A stretch of DNA of 64,000 nucleotides from Bradyrhizobium huanghuaihaiense (GTDB lineage: Bacteria > Pseudomonadota > Alphaproteobacteria > Rhizobiales > Xanthobacteraceae), in assembly GCF_007830635.1 (NCBI RefSeq), contig NZ_VLLA01000004.1, positions 248,001 to 312,000 of the forward strand. The letters are read 5' to 3'. Under the pieces are notes generated by a model. It made no database searches. It worked only from the letters and a program-made list of their open reading frames with translations, and was not told the origin of the DNA. Shown here one piece after another: positions 44,692 through 54,394 of the stretch (positions within the stretch are counted from its first letter, which is position 1; each line of letters begins with the position of its first letter). A program made the position numbers and the translations under genes.

Positions 44692-44943
44692 TTCCTGCTC
44701 CCGATTTGGTTTCTTGTTGTGACCCGGCCTTCTCCCGGGCCTTTGCGTCTTTTACGCGAAATCGAGGCGGGTGCGTACAATTGCCGGTTGTCCGGACCGA
44801 TGAATATTGCCGGTTTTGCCGGCATTGTCGGGGCTTCTACGGAGGCGCGTAAGTAACTTGCTAAGGGGTCTCACACTAAAGGTTGATTCAATTTCGATCG
44901 ATTCACTCGCGTGCCCGTATCCCTTTTTTGCCGGAGCTATCCC

Positions 44944-46629
44944 GTGAAGTTGAGCAATCTGAAGATCGCCCCCAAGCTTGGCATCCTTGTCGGCGTCACC
45001 TTGTTCGGCCTGTGCATCTCCGGAGTTCTCGCCGGCTACCTGATGAAGCGCGAGATGGTGAATGCGCGCATCGACCAGACCAAAGCGATCGTCGAACTGG
45101 CCCGCAACTACGCCGCGACGCTGATGAAGCGGGTCAATGCCGGCGAGATGACCAAGGACGCCGCGTTTGCGGAACTGCGCCGCTACGGCAACGCGATGAC
45201 TTACGACAAGGGCTCCGGCTATCTGTTCGGCACCAGCTATGACGGCATCACGCAGCTTGCGCCCGATCCGAAGGTGATCGGCCAGAACCGCATGGATGTG
45301 GAGACGAACGGCCGCAAGCTGTCCCGCGAGATCATGGACGGCGTCAAGGCCAACGGTGAACTCCTGCTCTTCTACGAATACATGAAGCCCGGCCAGGAGA
45401 AGCCGATCCGCAAGCTCGGCTATGCGGTCGCCGTCCCCGGCTTCGAGATGTATCTCGGCACCGGCGCCTATCTCGAGGACATCGACGAGAAGATGGGTCC
45501 GGTCTACTGGCTGCTCGGCCTCGCCATGCTCGGCATCGTCATCGTCGCCGGCAGCGTCGCCTGGATGATCGGCCGCAGCATCAGCCGTCCGCTGGCCCTG
45601 CTCGGCACGCGCATGAAGGATCTCGCCGACGGCAAGCTCGAGGGTGAGATTCCCGGCGTCGGTCGCGGCGACGAGGTCGGCGCGATGGCTGCGACCGTCC
45701 AGATCTTCAAGGACAACGCGGTCCGCATCCGCGACCTCGAGAAGACCGAGGCGGATGCCAAGGAACGCGCCGCGGCGGAACGTCGCAGCGCGATGGAAGA
45801 GATCGCCAGCGACTTCGAGCGCAGCGTCAACGGCATCGTCCGCTCGGTCTCCTCGGCCGCAGCCGGCATGCAGAGCACGGCGCAGTCGATGACCGCGACC
45901 GCCAGCGACGCCTCCTCGCGTGCTGCAACGGTTGGTGCCGCTTCGTCGAAGGCCTCCGGCAACGTCGGCACGGTTGCTGCGGCGGCCGAAGAGCTGTCGA
46001 GCTCGGTTGCGGAAATCTCCCGCCAGGTGACGCGCTCGACGGAAGTCGCGAGCCGCGCCGTCAGCGATGCCGAGCGCACCAACGCCACGGTGCAGGAACT
46101 CTCCACCGGCGCCGAGAAGATCGGCGAGGTGGTCAAGCTCATTCACTCGATCGCGGCGCAGACCAATCTGCTCGCGCTCAACGCCACCATCGAGGCGGCG
46201 CGTGCCGGCGAGTCCGGCCGCGGCTTCGCGGTCGTCGCCTCCGAGGTCAAGGCGCTCGCCAACCAGACCGCCAAGGCCACCGAGGAAATCTCCGCCCAGG
46301 TCGCGGCGATGCAGACCTCGACCAGCGATGCGGTCGCGGCGATCGGCGGCATCACCCAGACCATCGCGGAGATGAGCGAGATCACGGCGGGCATTTCCGC
46401 CTCGATCGAGCAGCAGGGCGAGGCGACCCGCGAGATCGCCCGCAACATCCAGTCGGTCGCCGCCGGCTCGAGCGAGATCAACGCCAATATCGGCAGCGTC
46501 ACCTCGGCCGCGGAAGCGACCGGAGCGGCGGCCGGCGACGTGCTGACCAACGCCCGCGAGCTGGACAGCCAATCCGGCGCGCTGCGCAACGCGGTGGATG
46601 GCTTCCTCGCCAAGGTGCGGGCGGCGTAA
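44944..46629 (+). CDS. Methyl-accepting chemotaxis protein with single Cache domain
   Basis: This receptor of about 561 residues has a first membrane segment ([21 protein letters not shown]), a periplasmic sCache-2-type domain (residues about 35-185, with [20 protein letters not shown] and [20 protein letters not shown]), a second membrane segment near 189-209, HAMP and a signalling domain with tip [20 protein letters not shown]. It senses small ligands directly, commonly carboxylates. The GTG at 44944 with GGAG upstream is preferred; another GTG at 44911 is possible. Confidence 0.9.
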   Translation: MKLSNLKIAPKLGILVGVTLFGLCISGVLAGYLMKREMVNARIDQTKAIVELARNYAATLMKRVNAGEMTKDAAFAELRRYGNAMTYDKGSGYLFGTSYDGITQLAPDPKVIGQNRMDVETNGRKLSREIMDGVKANGELLLFYEYMKPGQEKPIRKLGYAVAVPGFEMYLGTGAYLEDIDEKMGPVYWLLGLAMLGIVIVAGSVAWMIGRSISRPLALLGTRMKDLADGKLEGEIPGVGRGDEVGAMAATVQIFKDNAVRIRDLEKTEADAKERAAAERRSAMEEIASDFERSVNGIVRSVSSAAAGMQSTAQSMTATASDASSRAATVGAASSKASGNVGTVAAAAEELSSSVAEISRQVTRSTEVASRAVSDAERTNATVQELSTGAEKIGEVVKLIHSIAAQTNLLALNATIEAARAGESGRGFAVVASEVKALANQTAKATEEISAQVAAMQTSTSDAVAAIGGITQTIAEMSEITAGISASIEQQGEATREIARNIQSVAAGSSEINANIGSVTSAAEATGAAAGDVLTNARELDSQSGALRNAVDGFLAKVRAA

Positions 46630-46642
46630 ATTCCCCCACTGA

Positions 46643-46746
46643 TCTCGTAGGGTGGGCAAAGACGCGAAGCGTCGTGCCCACCTTCTCTTTTTGAGTTCGC
46701 GGTGACGTCTCGGTGGGCACGCTTGCGCTTTGCCCACCCTACGAGA
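46643..46746. repeat. Inverted repeat, TCTCGTAGGGTGGGCAAAG family
   Basis: The left arm TCTCGTAGGGTGGGCAAAG and the right arm ending CTTTGCCCACCCTACGAGA are exact complements. Related copies occur at 49031 and 60151. It lies between a chemoreceptor and a convergent gene. Confidence 0.85.
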
Positions 46747-46751
46747 CCGTC

Positions 46752-47726
46752 CTACTGCTTCTCGATCTTCGCGTTGGTGATCAGCTTCTCCCACAGCACC
46801 AGCTGCTCGTTCACGAACGTGCCGAGCTGCTCCGGCGTGCCTGAGAAGGCGTCCATGCCGAGCGTGGCGAGCTGGGCCTTGATCTCCGGCTTCTCGACGA
46901 TCTTGCGGATCTCGGCGTTGAGCCGCGTCACGATCTCCTTCGGCATGCCGGCGGGGCCGAAATAGCCCTGCCACGACGAGATGTCGAAATCGGGCACGCC
47001 GGCCTCCTGCATCGAGGGCAGGTTCGACACCAGCGGCGAGCGGTCCTTGGTGGTGACGGCGAGCGCGCGTAGTGCGTTGCCCTGGACGTGGGGCAGGCCG
47101 GTCAGGATGTCCACGAACATCATCGAGACGCGGCCGCCCATGACGTCGTTGAGCGCCGGCGGCGAGCTCTTGTAGGGCACGTGCAACAAATCGAGCCCGG
47201 CATTGTGCGCAAAGGTCGCGCCCGACACGATCGCCGAGGACGAGCCCGAGGCGTAGCTCAGCTTGCCCGGATTGGCCTTACCGTAAGCGACGAGCTCACC
47301 GACGGTTTTGGCCGGGACGTCGGGATGAATGACCAGCATGAAGGGCAGATCGCCGGTGCGCGCGATCGGGGTGAAATCCTTGACCGGATCGTAGGTCAGG
47401 CTCTTGAGCAGATAGGGATTGGCCGAATGCGTGGTGTTGGTGGTCACCAGCAGCGTGTAGCCGTCGGGAGCGGCGCGCGCGACAAAGGTCGCGGCGATCA
47501 TGCCGTTGGCGCCGGCCTTGTTCTCGATCACGATGCCGACGCCGAGCGCCTGCGACAGGTGCTGCGAGATCAGCCGCGTCGTGGTGTCGGTGCCGCTGCC
47601 GGCCGCGAACGGCAGCACCAGCGTGATGTTGCGGCTGGGGTAAGTGTCGGCTTGAGCGGCTGACGCGGCGAGACAAAGCGCGGCCGTGCCGACGATGCGC
47701 AGGTTTCGGATCAACGCTGAAAGCAT
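46752..47726 (-). CDS. Tripartite tricarboxylate transporter binding protein (Bug/TctC family)
   Basis: This 324-residue protein has a signal peptide (LRIVGTAALCLAASAAQAD) and the Bug-family motifs YPSRNITLVLPFAAGSGTDT, VIENKAGANGMIAATFVARA and DFDISSWQGYFGPAGMP. These bind carboxylates such as citrate or dicarboxylates. The TctA and TctB membrane subunits are absent nearby, so it is an orphan binding protein. Bug genes without transporters are common and may act in sensing. Confidence 0.9.
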   Translation of the reverse strand: MLSALIRNLRIVGTAALCLAASAAQADTYPSRNITLVLPFAAGSGTDTTTRLISQHLSQALGVGIVIENKAGANGMIAATFVARAAPDGYTLLVTTNTTHSANPYLLKSLTYDPVKDFTPIARTGDLPFMLVIHPDVPAKTVGELVAYGKANPGKLSYASGSSSAIVSGATFAHNAGLDLLHVPYKSSPPALNDVMGGRVSMMFVDILTGLPHVQGNALRALAVTTKDRSPLVSNLPSMQEAGVPDFDISSWQGYFGPAGMPKEIVTRLNAEIRKIVEKPEIKAQLATLGMDAFSGTPEQLGTFVNEQLVLWEKLITNAKIEKQ

Positions 47727-47804
47727 GTCTGGTCGTTCCCTCTTTTTCGTTGGCGGGGAACCTAGCTTGTCCTCGTAAAAATCGGAAGACGTGAGTCAAC
47801 TTGG

Positions 47805-47929
47805 TCTCGTGCCCCGGGCGCAGCGCAGCACGTAGTGATGCGCTGCTGAACCGGGGCCTATCTCTGCGGAATCTGGGTCCCGGCTCTGCGTCGCACCGCT
47901 TCGCGCTGCGCCGCGTCCGGGACACGAGA
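47805..47929. repeat. Inverted repeat, TCTCGTGCCCCGGGCGCAG family
   Basis: The element begins TCTCGTGCCCCGGGCGCAGCG and ends with a degenerate complement (GTCCGGGACACGAGA). It fills most of the gap between the TctC gene and the downstream transporter. No gene is seen. Confidence 0.7.
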
Positions 47930-47949
47930 CTTGCGTCCGCGCTGCGGAA

Positions 47950-48885
47950 TTACTTCGCCGCCGAACCCTGGCGCGAGGCGATCACGACGCCGGCGAGCAC
48001 CAGCGCGTAGCCGATCAAATGAAACGGCTGCAGCTTTTCGCCGAGCAGGACGATCGCCATCGCCGAGCCGAACACCGGCACCAGATGGAAGAACGGTGCG
48101 GCCCGGTTCGGGCCGATCAGCGCGACGCCGCGGTTGAAGAAGAGATAGGCCAGCGTCGAGGGGAAGATCAGGATGTAGCCCAGCGTTGCCAGCGTCAGCG
48201 CATCGAAATGCAGGACGCGGCCACTCATTGCCTCCCAGATCGCGGTGGGCAGCAGCATCATCGCGCCGCAGCAGGTGGTGAAGGACAGAAAGGACAGCTG
48301 GTGGACCTTGGGCCGGCGCGGGATGAAGGCGGAGTAGAGGCCGAACGCGATCAGCGAGTAGGCGAACATGAGATCGCCCCGGTTGAAGCTGATACCGGCG
48401 AGCGCGGCGAGATCGCCGCGCAGGATGATGATCAGCACGCCGAGCAGCGAGATCGCGATGCCGGCGAGCTGCCCGCCGGTCAGCCGCACGCCGAACAGCA
48501 CCAGCGACCACAGCGCCACGAACAGCGGACCTGCCGACTGGATCAGCAGCGCATTCAGCGCCTCGGTGTATTGCATCGCCCAGTACGAGATCGCGTTGTT
48601 GAAGGCGAAGCCCACCAGCGACAGGAACAGCATCAAGGGCAGGCTCCTGCGCAGTGCGGGCCAGTCGCGCTTCAGATGCGGCCAGGCGAACGGCAACAGG
48701 ATCAGGAACACGCCGAACCAGCGGATGGTGGTCATCGTCAGCGGCGGCACATGCGCGCCGACATGGCGCGCGAGCACGATGTTGCCGGCCCAGAACAGCG
48801 AGCTCAGGCTGAGCAGCAGATAAGGCTGGTTGTTGAGCCAGCTGGCCGGATTGGCGGCCGGTGGCGCGGGCGAAGCAATCGTCAT
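47950..48885 (-). CDS. EamA/DMT-family transporter, first of a tandem pair
   Basis: This 311-residue protein has ten hydrophobic segments in two EamA repeats: NQPYLLLSLSSLFWAGNIVL and ALNALLIQSAGPLFVALWSL, then RGDLMFAYSLIAFGLYSAF and IGYALVLAGVVIA. The family exports metabolites or amino acids. It is a close paralogue of the next gene, and both are on the same strand. The start MTIASPAPPAAN at 48885 is chosen; a longer reading starts at 48933. Confidence 0.88.
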   Translation of the reverse strand: MTIASPAPPAANPASWLNNQPYLLLSLSSLFWAGNIVLARHVGAHVPPLTMTTIRWFGVFLILLPFAWPHLKRDWPALRRSLPLMLFLSLVGFAFNNAISYWAMQYTEALNALLIQSAGPLFVALWSLVLFGVRLTGGQLAGIAISLLGVLIIILRGDLAALAGISFNRGDLMFAYSLIAFGLYSAFIPRRPKVHQLSFLSFTTCCGAMMLLPTAIWEAMSGRVLHFDALTLATLGYILIFPSTLAYLFFNRGVALIGPNRAAPFFHLVPVFGSAMAIVLLGEKLQPFHLIGYALVLAGVVIASRQGSAAK

Positions 48886-49030
48886 GGGTGTCGGATACAA
48901 CTTGCGCCCGATCGCCGCCGTGGCACAAGTCACAGGGCCGCAATGCTACAATGCGCGCATCACCTGAGGAGGTGTCATTGGCGGCTAATATGTTGAACAT
49001 CGAAGGCCTGGCTCTCCGCGTCTGACAGAT

Positions 49031-49129
49031 TCGTAGGGTGGGCAAAGGCGCGCTCTTCGCGCGCCGTGCCCACCATCCTCTCCGTTGCAGCTGGCATGGT
49101 GGGCACGCTTCGCTTTGCCCACCCTACGA
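49031..49129. repeat. Inverted repeat between the tandem EamA genes
   Basis: TCGTAGGGTGGGCAAAGGCG begins the left arm and GCTTTGCCCACCCTACGA ends the right arm. It sits between the two paralogous transporter genes and belongs to the family at 46643 and 60151. Confidence 0.85.
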
Positions 49130-49136
49130 GAGCGAA

Positions 49137-50069
49137 TTAACCCGCCTGCTTCCTCGACGCCGCGAACACGCCTGACAGCACCAGCGCGAAGCCGATGAAG
49201 TGGAAGGCCTGCGGGTGCTCGCCGAGAAACACCATCGCCATGATCGAGCCGAACACCGGCACGACGTGGAAGAACGGCGCGGCGCGGTTGGCGCCGATCA
49301 GGCGCACGCCGCGATTGAAGCAGAGATAGGCGAGGGTCGAGGGGAACACCGCGACGTAGAGCAGGGTGAGCAGGTTCTGCGCATCGAGCTTCATCACCGG
49401 ACGCGCGGAGAGCTCCCAGATCTCCAGCGGGATGAGGCAAGCGGCGCCGGCACCGAAGGTGAAGGCGAGGAACGACAGGCCGTGCATCGCCGGCCGCTTC
49501 AGGCTCAGCACCGAATAGAGCGCGAAGATCAGAAGCGCGAGCAGGAAGATCAGGTCGCCCTTGTTGAACTCGATGTTCGACAGCGTGGTGAAGTCGCCAT
49601 GCAGGAGAATGGTCAGCACGCCGCACATCGACAGCAGCACGCCGAAGGCCTGCGCCGCGGTGAGGCGGATGCCGAGGATGACCAGCGACCACAGCGCCAC
49701 CAGCAGCGGCGCAGCCGACTGCAGCAGCAGTGTGTTGAGCGCCTGCGTATGCTCCAGCGCCCAGTATTGCAGCGTGTTGAAGGCGCCGATGCCGGTGATC
49801 GAGAGCGTGACCATCAGTCCGAGCCGCCCGCGGATCGCGGGCCAATCCTGCACCAGGTGTTTCCAGGCGAACGGCAGCACCAGCAGGAAGGCGAGCAGCC
49901 AGCGCAGGAACGACAGCGTCACCGGCGGGATATGGCCGGCGGCGAGCCGCCCGACGATGGCGTTGCCGGCCCAGCACAGTGCGGTGATGCTGAGCAGCAG
50001 ATAAGGCTGGTTGGCGACCCAGTTGTGACCGGATGTGTCGGCGCTCGTGGTCTGGCCGGTGGCGGACAT
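49137..50069 (-). CDS. EamA/DMT-family transporter, second of a tandem pair
   Basis: This 310-residue membrane protein has ten hydrophobic segments and matches the neighbour almost segment for segment (NQPYLLLSITALCWAGNAIV, ALNTLLLQSAAPLLVALWSL, KGDLIFLLALLIFALYSVLS). Tandem duplication and later divergence is the simple explanation. Substrate unknown. Confidence 0.88.
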   Translation of the reverse strand: MSATGQTTSADTSGHNWVANQPYLLLSITALCWAGNAIVGRLAAGHIPPVTLSFLRWLLAFLLVLPFAWKHLVQDWPAIRGRLGLMVTLSITGIGAFNTLQYWALEHTQALNTLLLQSAAPLLVALWSLVILGIRLTAAQAFGVLLSMCGVLTILLHGDFTTLSNIEFNKGDLIFLLALLIFALYSVLSLKRPAMHGLSFLAFTFGAGAACLIPLEIWELSARPVMKLDAQNLLTLLYVAVFPSTLAYLCFNRGVRLIGANRAAPFFHVVPVFGSIMAMVFLGEHPQAFHFIGFALVLSGVFAASRKQAG

Positions 50070-50412
50070 TGTGGTTGTTATGGCCCCGCGTCATGCGCCG
50101 AGGCCCCGGCCCGGCGATATCCGGGCCGGCTTCAATCGCCCGGCACGGTCCAAAGACACGGAAATCGCGGTTGCATCAACGGGGGGCGGATGCATCGCGC
50201 CCATGCCGCGGCGAAGGTGGCTTCTCAGGCTTTGGTCGAAGCCCTGGCGCCGGCGGCAAAGGTTGCGAGATTTTAAGGGGATATCAAAGGCTTGGACCGG
50301 CCCCCGGACCTCGAAAAAGCCCCGTTCTTGCTTGCCTAGAGGGGCCGCTTCCTTTATCCGGTTGGCTGCCTTGCGTGCGAGCGGTCCTGGGCCGCGGATC
50401 GGCTGGGCGTCA

Positions 50413-50460
50413 GGCATGATCCCGGAAAAGTGGACACCGGTTTTCCGCGAGGATCGTGCC
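50413..50460. repeat. Imperfect palindrome before purA
   Basis: GGCATGATCCCGGAAAA opens and TTTTCCGCGAGGATCGTGCC closes an imperfect inverted repeat. The 425-base gap between the divergent transporter and purA also contains a GGCCCGG-centre-CCGGGCC hairpin near 50110-50127; no gene is seen in it. Confidence 0.6.
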
Positions 50461-50494
50461 TCCTGAAGACAGATTGAACAGGGATTACCCGCGA

Positions 50495-51787
50495 ATGGCC
50501 AACGTTGTCGTCGTCGGCGCCCAGTGGGGCGACGAAGGAAAGGGCAAGATCGTCGACTGGTTGTCGGAGCAGGCGGACATCGTCGTCCGCTTCCAGGGCG
50601 GCCATAACGCCGGCCACACGCTGGTGATCAACGGCAAGACCTACAAGCTTGCGCTGCTGCCCTCCGGCGTCCTGCGCGAGGGCAAGCTGTCGGTGATCGG
50701 CAACGGCGTGGTGTTCGATCCCACCGCCTTCCTCGACGAGGTCACCAAGCTGCGCTCGCAGGGCGTCGCGGTCTCCCCGGACAATCTTCGCGTCGCCGAG
50801 AACGTCACCCTCATCCTGCCGCTGCACCGCGAGCTCGACGCCCTGCGCGAGTCCTCGAACGCGGCAACCGCGATCGGCACCACCCGCCGCGGCATCGGTC
50901 CGGCTTACGAGGACAAGGTCGGCCGCCGCGCCATCCGCCTGATGGATCTCGCCGACCTCAACACCCTGCCGCACAAGATCGACCGGCTGCTGGCGCACCA
51001 CAATGCGCTGCGCCGCGGTCTCAACCTGCCGGAGTTCGACGGCAAGGAGATCCTGAAGGAATTGAGCGCGCTGGCGCCGCAGCTGCTGCCCTATGTCGAG
51101 ACGGTGTGGCGCCTGCTCGACATCGAGCGGCGCGCCGGCAAGCGCATGCTGTTCGAGGGCGCGCAGGGCGCGCTGCTCGACGTCGACCACGGCACCTATC
51201 CCTATGTCACCTCGTCCAACACGGTGGCGGCGCAGGCCGCGACCGGTGCCGGCCTCGGGCCGGGCGCGGTCGGCTATGTGCTCGGCCTGTGCAAGGCCTA
51301 CACGACCCGTGTCGGCCAGGGCCCGTTCCCGACCGAGCAGGACAACGAGATCGGCCGCAAGATCGGCGAGCGCGGCCGCGAGTTCGGTACCAATACCGGG
51401 CGGCCCCGCCGCTGCGGCTGGTTCGACGCCGTGCTGGTCCGCCAGGCGGTCCGCACCTGCGGCATCAACGGTCTCGCGCTGACCAAGCTCGACATCCTCG
51501 ACGGCTTCGACACGATCGAGGTCTGCACCGGCTACAAGCTCGACGGCGTGGAGATCGACCATTTCCCGGCCGGTGAGGGCGCCCAGGCCCGGGTCGAGCC
51601 GATCTACGAGACCATCGAGGGCTGGAAGGAGCCGACCGCCAATGCCCGGTCGTGGGCGCAACTGCCGGCCCAGGCCATCAAATATGTCCGCCGGATCGAG
51701 GAATTGGTCGGGTGTCCGGTCGCGCTGCTTTCCACCAGCCCCGAACGCGAGGATACTATCCTGGTGCAAAATCCGTTTGAGGCTTAA
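50495..51787 (+). CDS. purA: Adenylosuccinate synthetase
   Basis: This 430-residue enzyme condenses IMP and aspartate using GTP in AMP synthesis. It has the P-loop [16 protein letters not shown] at the start, the substrate-binding [30 protein letters not shown], the [20 protein letters not shown] motif and [12 protein letters not shown] near the end. Length and start ([15 protein letters not shown]) match the family. A longer in-frame reading from 50456 is not supported. A protein of unknown function follows 37 bases later. Confidence 0.97.
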   Translation: MANVVVVGAQWGDEGKGKIVDWLSEQADIVVRFQGGHNAGHTLVINGKTYKLALLPSGVLREGKLSVIGNGVVFDPTAFLDEVTKLRSQGVAVSPDNLRVAENVTLILPLHRELDALRESSNAATAIGTTRRGIGPAYEDKVGRRAIRLMDLADLNTLPHKIDRLLAHHNALRRGLNLPEFDGKEILKELSALAPQLLPYVETVWRLLDIERRAGKRMLFEGAQGALLDVDHGTYPYVTSSNTVAAQAATGAGLGPGAVGYVLGLCKAYTTRVGQGPFPTEQDNEIGRKIGERGREFGTNTGRPRRCGWFDAVLVRQAVRTCGINGLALTKLDILDGFDTIEVCTGYKLDGVEIDHFPAGEGAQARVEPIYETIEGWKEPTANARSWAQLPAQAIKYVRRIEELVGCPVALLSTSPEREDTILVQNPFEA

Positions 51788-51824
51788 CGATATCTTACCG
51801 GGACGCGCGTATAGTTGAGTAGAA

Positions 51825-53435
51825 ATGGCTGATTACTATCCGCTGATCGCCCGCGCTATTGCCGCCCTGGACCCCAACGCTCCCGGCGAAAGCCGTCGCG
51901 CGCTCTATGAGCGGGCGCGCACGGCACTGATCGCGCAGCTGCGCAGCGTGCAGCCGCCGCTCTCCGAGTCCGAGATCACCCGCGAACGGCTGTCGCTGGA
52001 AGAGGCCGTCCGCAAGGTCGAATCGGAAGCCGCCCAGCGCGCCCGCGACGCCTCGCGCCCCGGTGGTGGTGCTGGTGGTGGCCGCAGCGGCGGCAGCGGC
52101 GATGCCTTCCGCCGCGCCAGCACCCGTGCCACCGAGGCGGGCCCGCCCCCGTCCCAGCCGCGCACCCGTCCGGCCCCGACGCCGCCGCGGGCCGACCGCC
52201 CGTCCTTCAACGTCGATGACCAGGGCGATGCCCAGCGTCCGCCGCGCGCACCGCGTTTCGACGCGCCGCGCCAGCCGGGTCCGCCGGCGCCGACGCCGGA
52301 GCCGCCGGCGCCGCCACCGGCAGGCCGTGCGGGTGGGCGCCGTCCGCCTGATATCGGACCGCCGCCGGCGCTGCCGCCGGCCCCGGGCGTGCGCGGCTTC
52401 CGCGACATCACGGCCGATGCCAACGATCTCGGCGGCGCGGCCGCGCAGGCCAACCGCGCCGCGCGCCGCACCTACGCCAACGTGCCCTCGCCCTCGCCGG
52501 AATTCGACCGGCTCGAGCCGAGCCTGGAGAACCGCGCCGGCGAGCAGGACGCCCCCTATTCCTATGACGAGTCGGTCGAGGAGGCCGAGCGCTACACGCC
52601 GCAGCCGCCTTCGCCGCGCCCGCACATCCCCGTCCTCGACCGCGACGCCAAGAAGGCCAAGCGCCGCGGCTCCGCGTTCCCGTTCAAGAGCGCGATCGCC
52701 GTCGGCATCGTGCTGATCCTGATCGGTGCCGGCATCCTCTGGGGCAAGCCGCTGCTCCAGACCGCCACCAACCTGTTCAAGTCCTCGCCGACCCAGGTGG
52801 TGGAGGCGCCGAAGGATCCGTCGCAGCCGCAGAGCAAGCCGAAGATCCCCGACCGCGTCGGCCAGCCCTCGGCCAGCGACCAGCCGGTTGCGCCGGTGGC
52901 GCAGAAGGTCGTGCTCTATGACGAGGATCCGTCCGATCCGAAGGGCAAGCAATATGTCGGCTCGGTGGTGTGGCGGCTCGAGCCGATCAAGGCGTCGGGC
53001 AACCAGAAGGCCGACGTTGCCGTGCGGGCCGAGATCGAGATCCCCGACCGCAAGTTCAAGATGACGATGTCGTTCCGCCGCAATACCGACTCCTCGCTGC
53101 CGGCGAGCCACACCGCGGAACTGACCTTCATCCTGCCGCCGGATTTTCCGGGCGGCAGCGTCTCCAACGTGCCGGGCATCCTGATGAAGTCGAACGAGCA
53201 GGCCCGCGGCACGCCGCTCGCCGGCCTCGCGGTCAAGGTCACCGACGGCTTCTTCCTGGTCGGCCTCTCCAATGTCGATGCCGACCGCGCCCGCAACGTC
53301 CAGCTCCTGAAGGAGCGTTCCTGGTTCGACGTGCCGCTGGTCTATGCCAACCAGCGCCGCGCCATCATCGCCATCGAGAAGGGCGCCCCCGGCGAGCGCG
53401 CCTTCAACGACGCCTTCGCGCAGTGGGGCGATTAG
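51825..53435 (+). CDS. Proline-rich membrane-anchored protein of unknown function, purA-linked
   Basis: This 536-residue protein has a conserved-looking helical N-terminus (ADYYPLIARAIAALDPNAPG, SRRALYERARTALIAQLRSV), a long proline/arginine/glycine-rich linker (about residues 75-280), one membrane helix near residues 287-309 (AVGIVLILIGAGILWGKP), and a periplasmic domain of about 180 residues. A cytoplasmic N-terminal region, membrane helix and periplasmic C-terminus are predicted. I do not recognise the family; it may be a rhizobial cell-envelope protein. It starts 37 bases after purA and may be co-transcribed. Confidence 0.8.
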   Translation: MADYYPLIARAIAALDPNAPGESRRALYERARTALIAQLRSVQPPLSESEITRERLSLEEAVRKVESEAAQRARDASRPGGGAGGGRSGGSGDAFRRASTRATEAGPPPSQPRTRPAPTPPRADRPSFNVDDQGDAQRPPRAPRFDAPRQPGPPAPTPEPPAPPPAGRAGGRRPPDIGPPPALPPAPGVRGFRDITADANDLGGAAAQANRAARRTYANVPSPSPEFDRLEPSLENRAGEQDAPYSYDESVEEAERYTPQPPSPRPHIPVLDRDAKKAKRRGSAFPFKSAIAVGIVLILIGAGILWGKPLLQTATNLFKSSPTQVVEAPKDPSQPQSKPKIPDRVGQPSASDQPVAPVAQKVVLYDEDPSDPKGKQYVGSVVWRLEPIKASGNQKADVAVRAEIEIPDRKFKMTMSFRRNTDSSLPASHTAELTFILPPDFPGGSVSNVPGILMKSNEQARGTPLAGLAVKVTDGFFLVGLSNVDADRARNVQLLKERSWFDVPLVYANQRRAIIAIEKGAPGERAFNDAFAQWGD

Positions 53436-53487
53436 GTTAGCGCCGAGAGACCGCGGCCTGCATGGCAGGAGGTGTCGCCACACACTC

Positions 53488-53570
53488 CGTCATTGCGGGC
53501 GAAGCAATCCAGAGTCTTTCCACGGTGACAGTTCTGGATTGCTTCGTCGCAAGCGTTCCTCGCAACGACG
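53488..53570. repeat. Inverted repeat, CGTCATTGCGGGCGAAGCAATCCAG family
   Basis: Arms CGTCATTGCGGGCGAAGCAA and TTGCTTCGTCGCAAGCG with CGCAACGACG at the end are degenerate complements. Same family as 16995, 42133 and 55863. It lies downstream of the proline-rich gene. Confidence 0.8.
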
Positions 53571-53597
53571 GCGGAGCGGCAGGCGTCGCCACCCCTC

Positions 53598-53870
53598 CTA
53601 CTGCGCCGCCGCTTCCCGCTTCCGCGCCGCCGTAGCGGCTGCGTGCTCGCGGTCCATCACCGCGCGGCAGCCGGGGCTGACTTGGGCCTTTTTCCGCACC
53701 ATGCAGGCGGTGATCCTGGGGATGTCAGGGATTTCACTGGAGCACAGCCGCATCGCATCGCCCGAGCACATCTGCTGGGCTTCTTGCGAGAAGGCGAGAC
53801 TGGGTGATGTCTGGAGTGCGAGGGTGGTGGCGAGTGCGACGAGCGAAGCGATGGTCTGATAGCGTGTCAT
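53598..53870 (-). CDS. Small secreted cysteine-containing protein, paralogue 1
   Basis: This 90-residue protein has a signal peptide (TIASLVALATTLALQTSPSLA) and a mature part with MCSGDAMRLCSSEIPDIPRI, TACMVRKKAQVSPGC and a charged tail. The spacing of four cysteines resembles the protein at 54395-54637. Function unknown; a periplasmic cysteine-rich repeat protein is the nearest description. Confidence 0.75.
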   Translation of the reverse strand: MTRYQTIASLVALATTLALQTSPSLAFSQEAQQMCSGDAMRLCSSEIPDIPRITACMVRKKAQVSPGCRAVMDREHAAATAARKREAAAQ

Positions 53871-54126
53871 GAAGGATGGGTCCCCGAGTTCCGTAGGGCT
53901 TGAGCCGCTTGGTTTTGGGGCGCCGCACGCGGCTTGACCTGCCGCATGTCACAGCCTTCACGCCGGGATCCTGATCCCGCATGTGGTCGCTCGATTACTT
54001 GATGTCGAATCGAAAGTGCTGCGCCGCCCGAGCGAAGTATGCGCCATTGTCACGGGCCTGCAATGGTCAGCGCAAAGGAATTCGCAATTGTTGCACGCAC
54101 GTCACGCAACAAGCGAGGTGGCGCGA

Positions 54127-54357
54127 TCAGATCAGCCGGTCTGATGATGCGCTCGCCTGTTCCGCATCATCAGCACCGAGCGAAGCGGCATGTTCCTCGA
54201 CCGCCGTGACGCCCTTCGCGGTGAGCTCGAACAGATCGCCGTCCTTCATCACATAGCCGTCGGCGATCAACTCGCCGATCTTGCCCTGCCTGTCGTCGGC
54301 GAAGGCGACGGACTGGCTGATGTCCCTGAGGATCGAGAGTTGTTCGTCGCGCAGCAT
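54127..54357 (-). CDS. Small hypothetical protein, winged-helix-like
   Basis: This 76-residue protein (start MLRDEQLSILRDISQSVAFA) has a central stretch GKIGELIADGYVMKDGDLFE followed by LTAKGVTAVEEHA that resembles a winged-helix fold. GGAGAGTGAAGCC precedes the ATG at 54357. It lies between two small secreted-protein genes, 38 bases from the downstream one. Not recognised as a named family. Confidence 0.65.
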   Translation of the reverse strand: MLRDEQLSILRDISQSVAFADDRQGKIGELIADGYVMKDGDLFELTAKGVTAVEEHAASLGADDAEQASASSDRLI

Positions 54358-54394
54358 GGCTTCACTCTCCGTTCGCAGGGGCGTTTTTCGATCC

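Noticed and set aside
44752..46974. 740-residue open frame on the minus strand
   Set aside because: Antisense to the chemoreceptor at 44944-46629, which has all its signalling motifs. The minus product is low complexity (Gly, Asp, Arg, Ala).
50354..51769. 471-residue open frame on the minus strand
   Set aside because: Antisense to purA; purA motifs are unambiguous.
51795..53483. 562-residue open frame on the minus strand
   Set aside because: Antisense to the proline-rich purA-linked gene; Arg/Gly-rich without domains, and the plus-strand frame has a membrane helix and a structured C-terminus.
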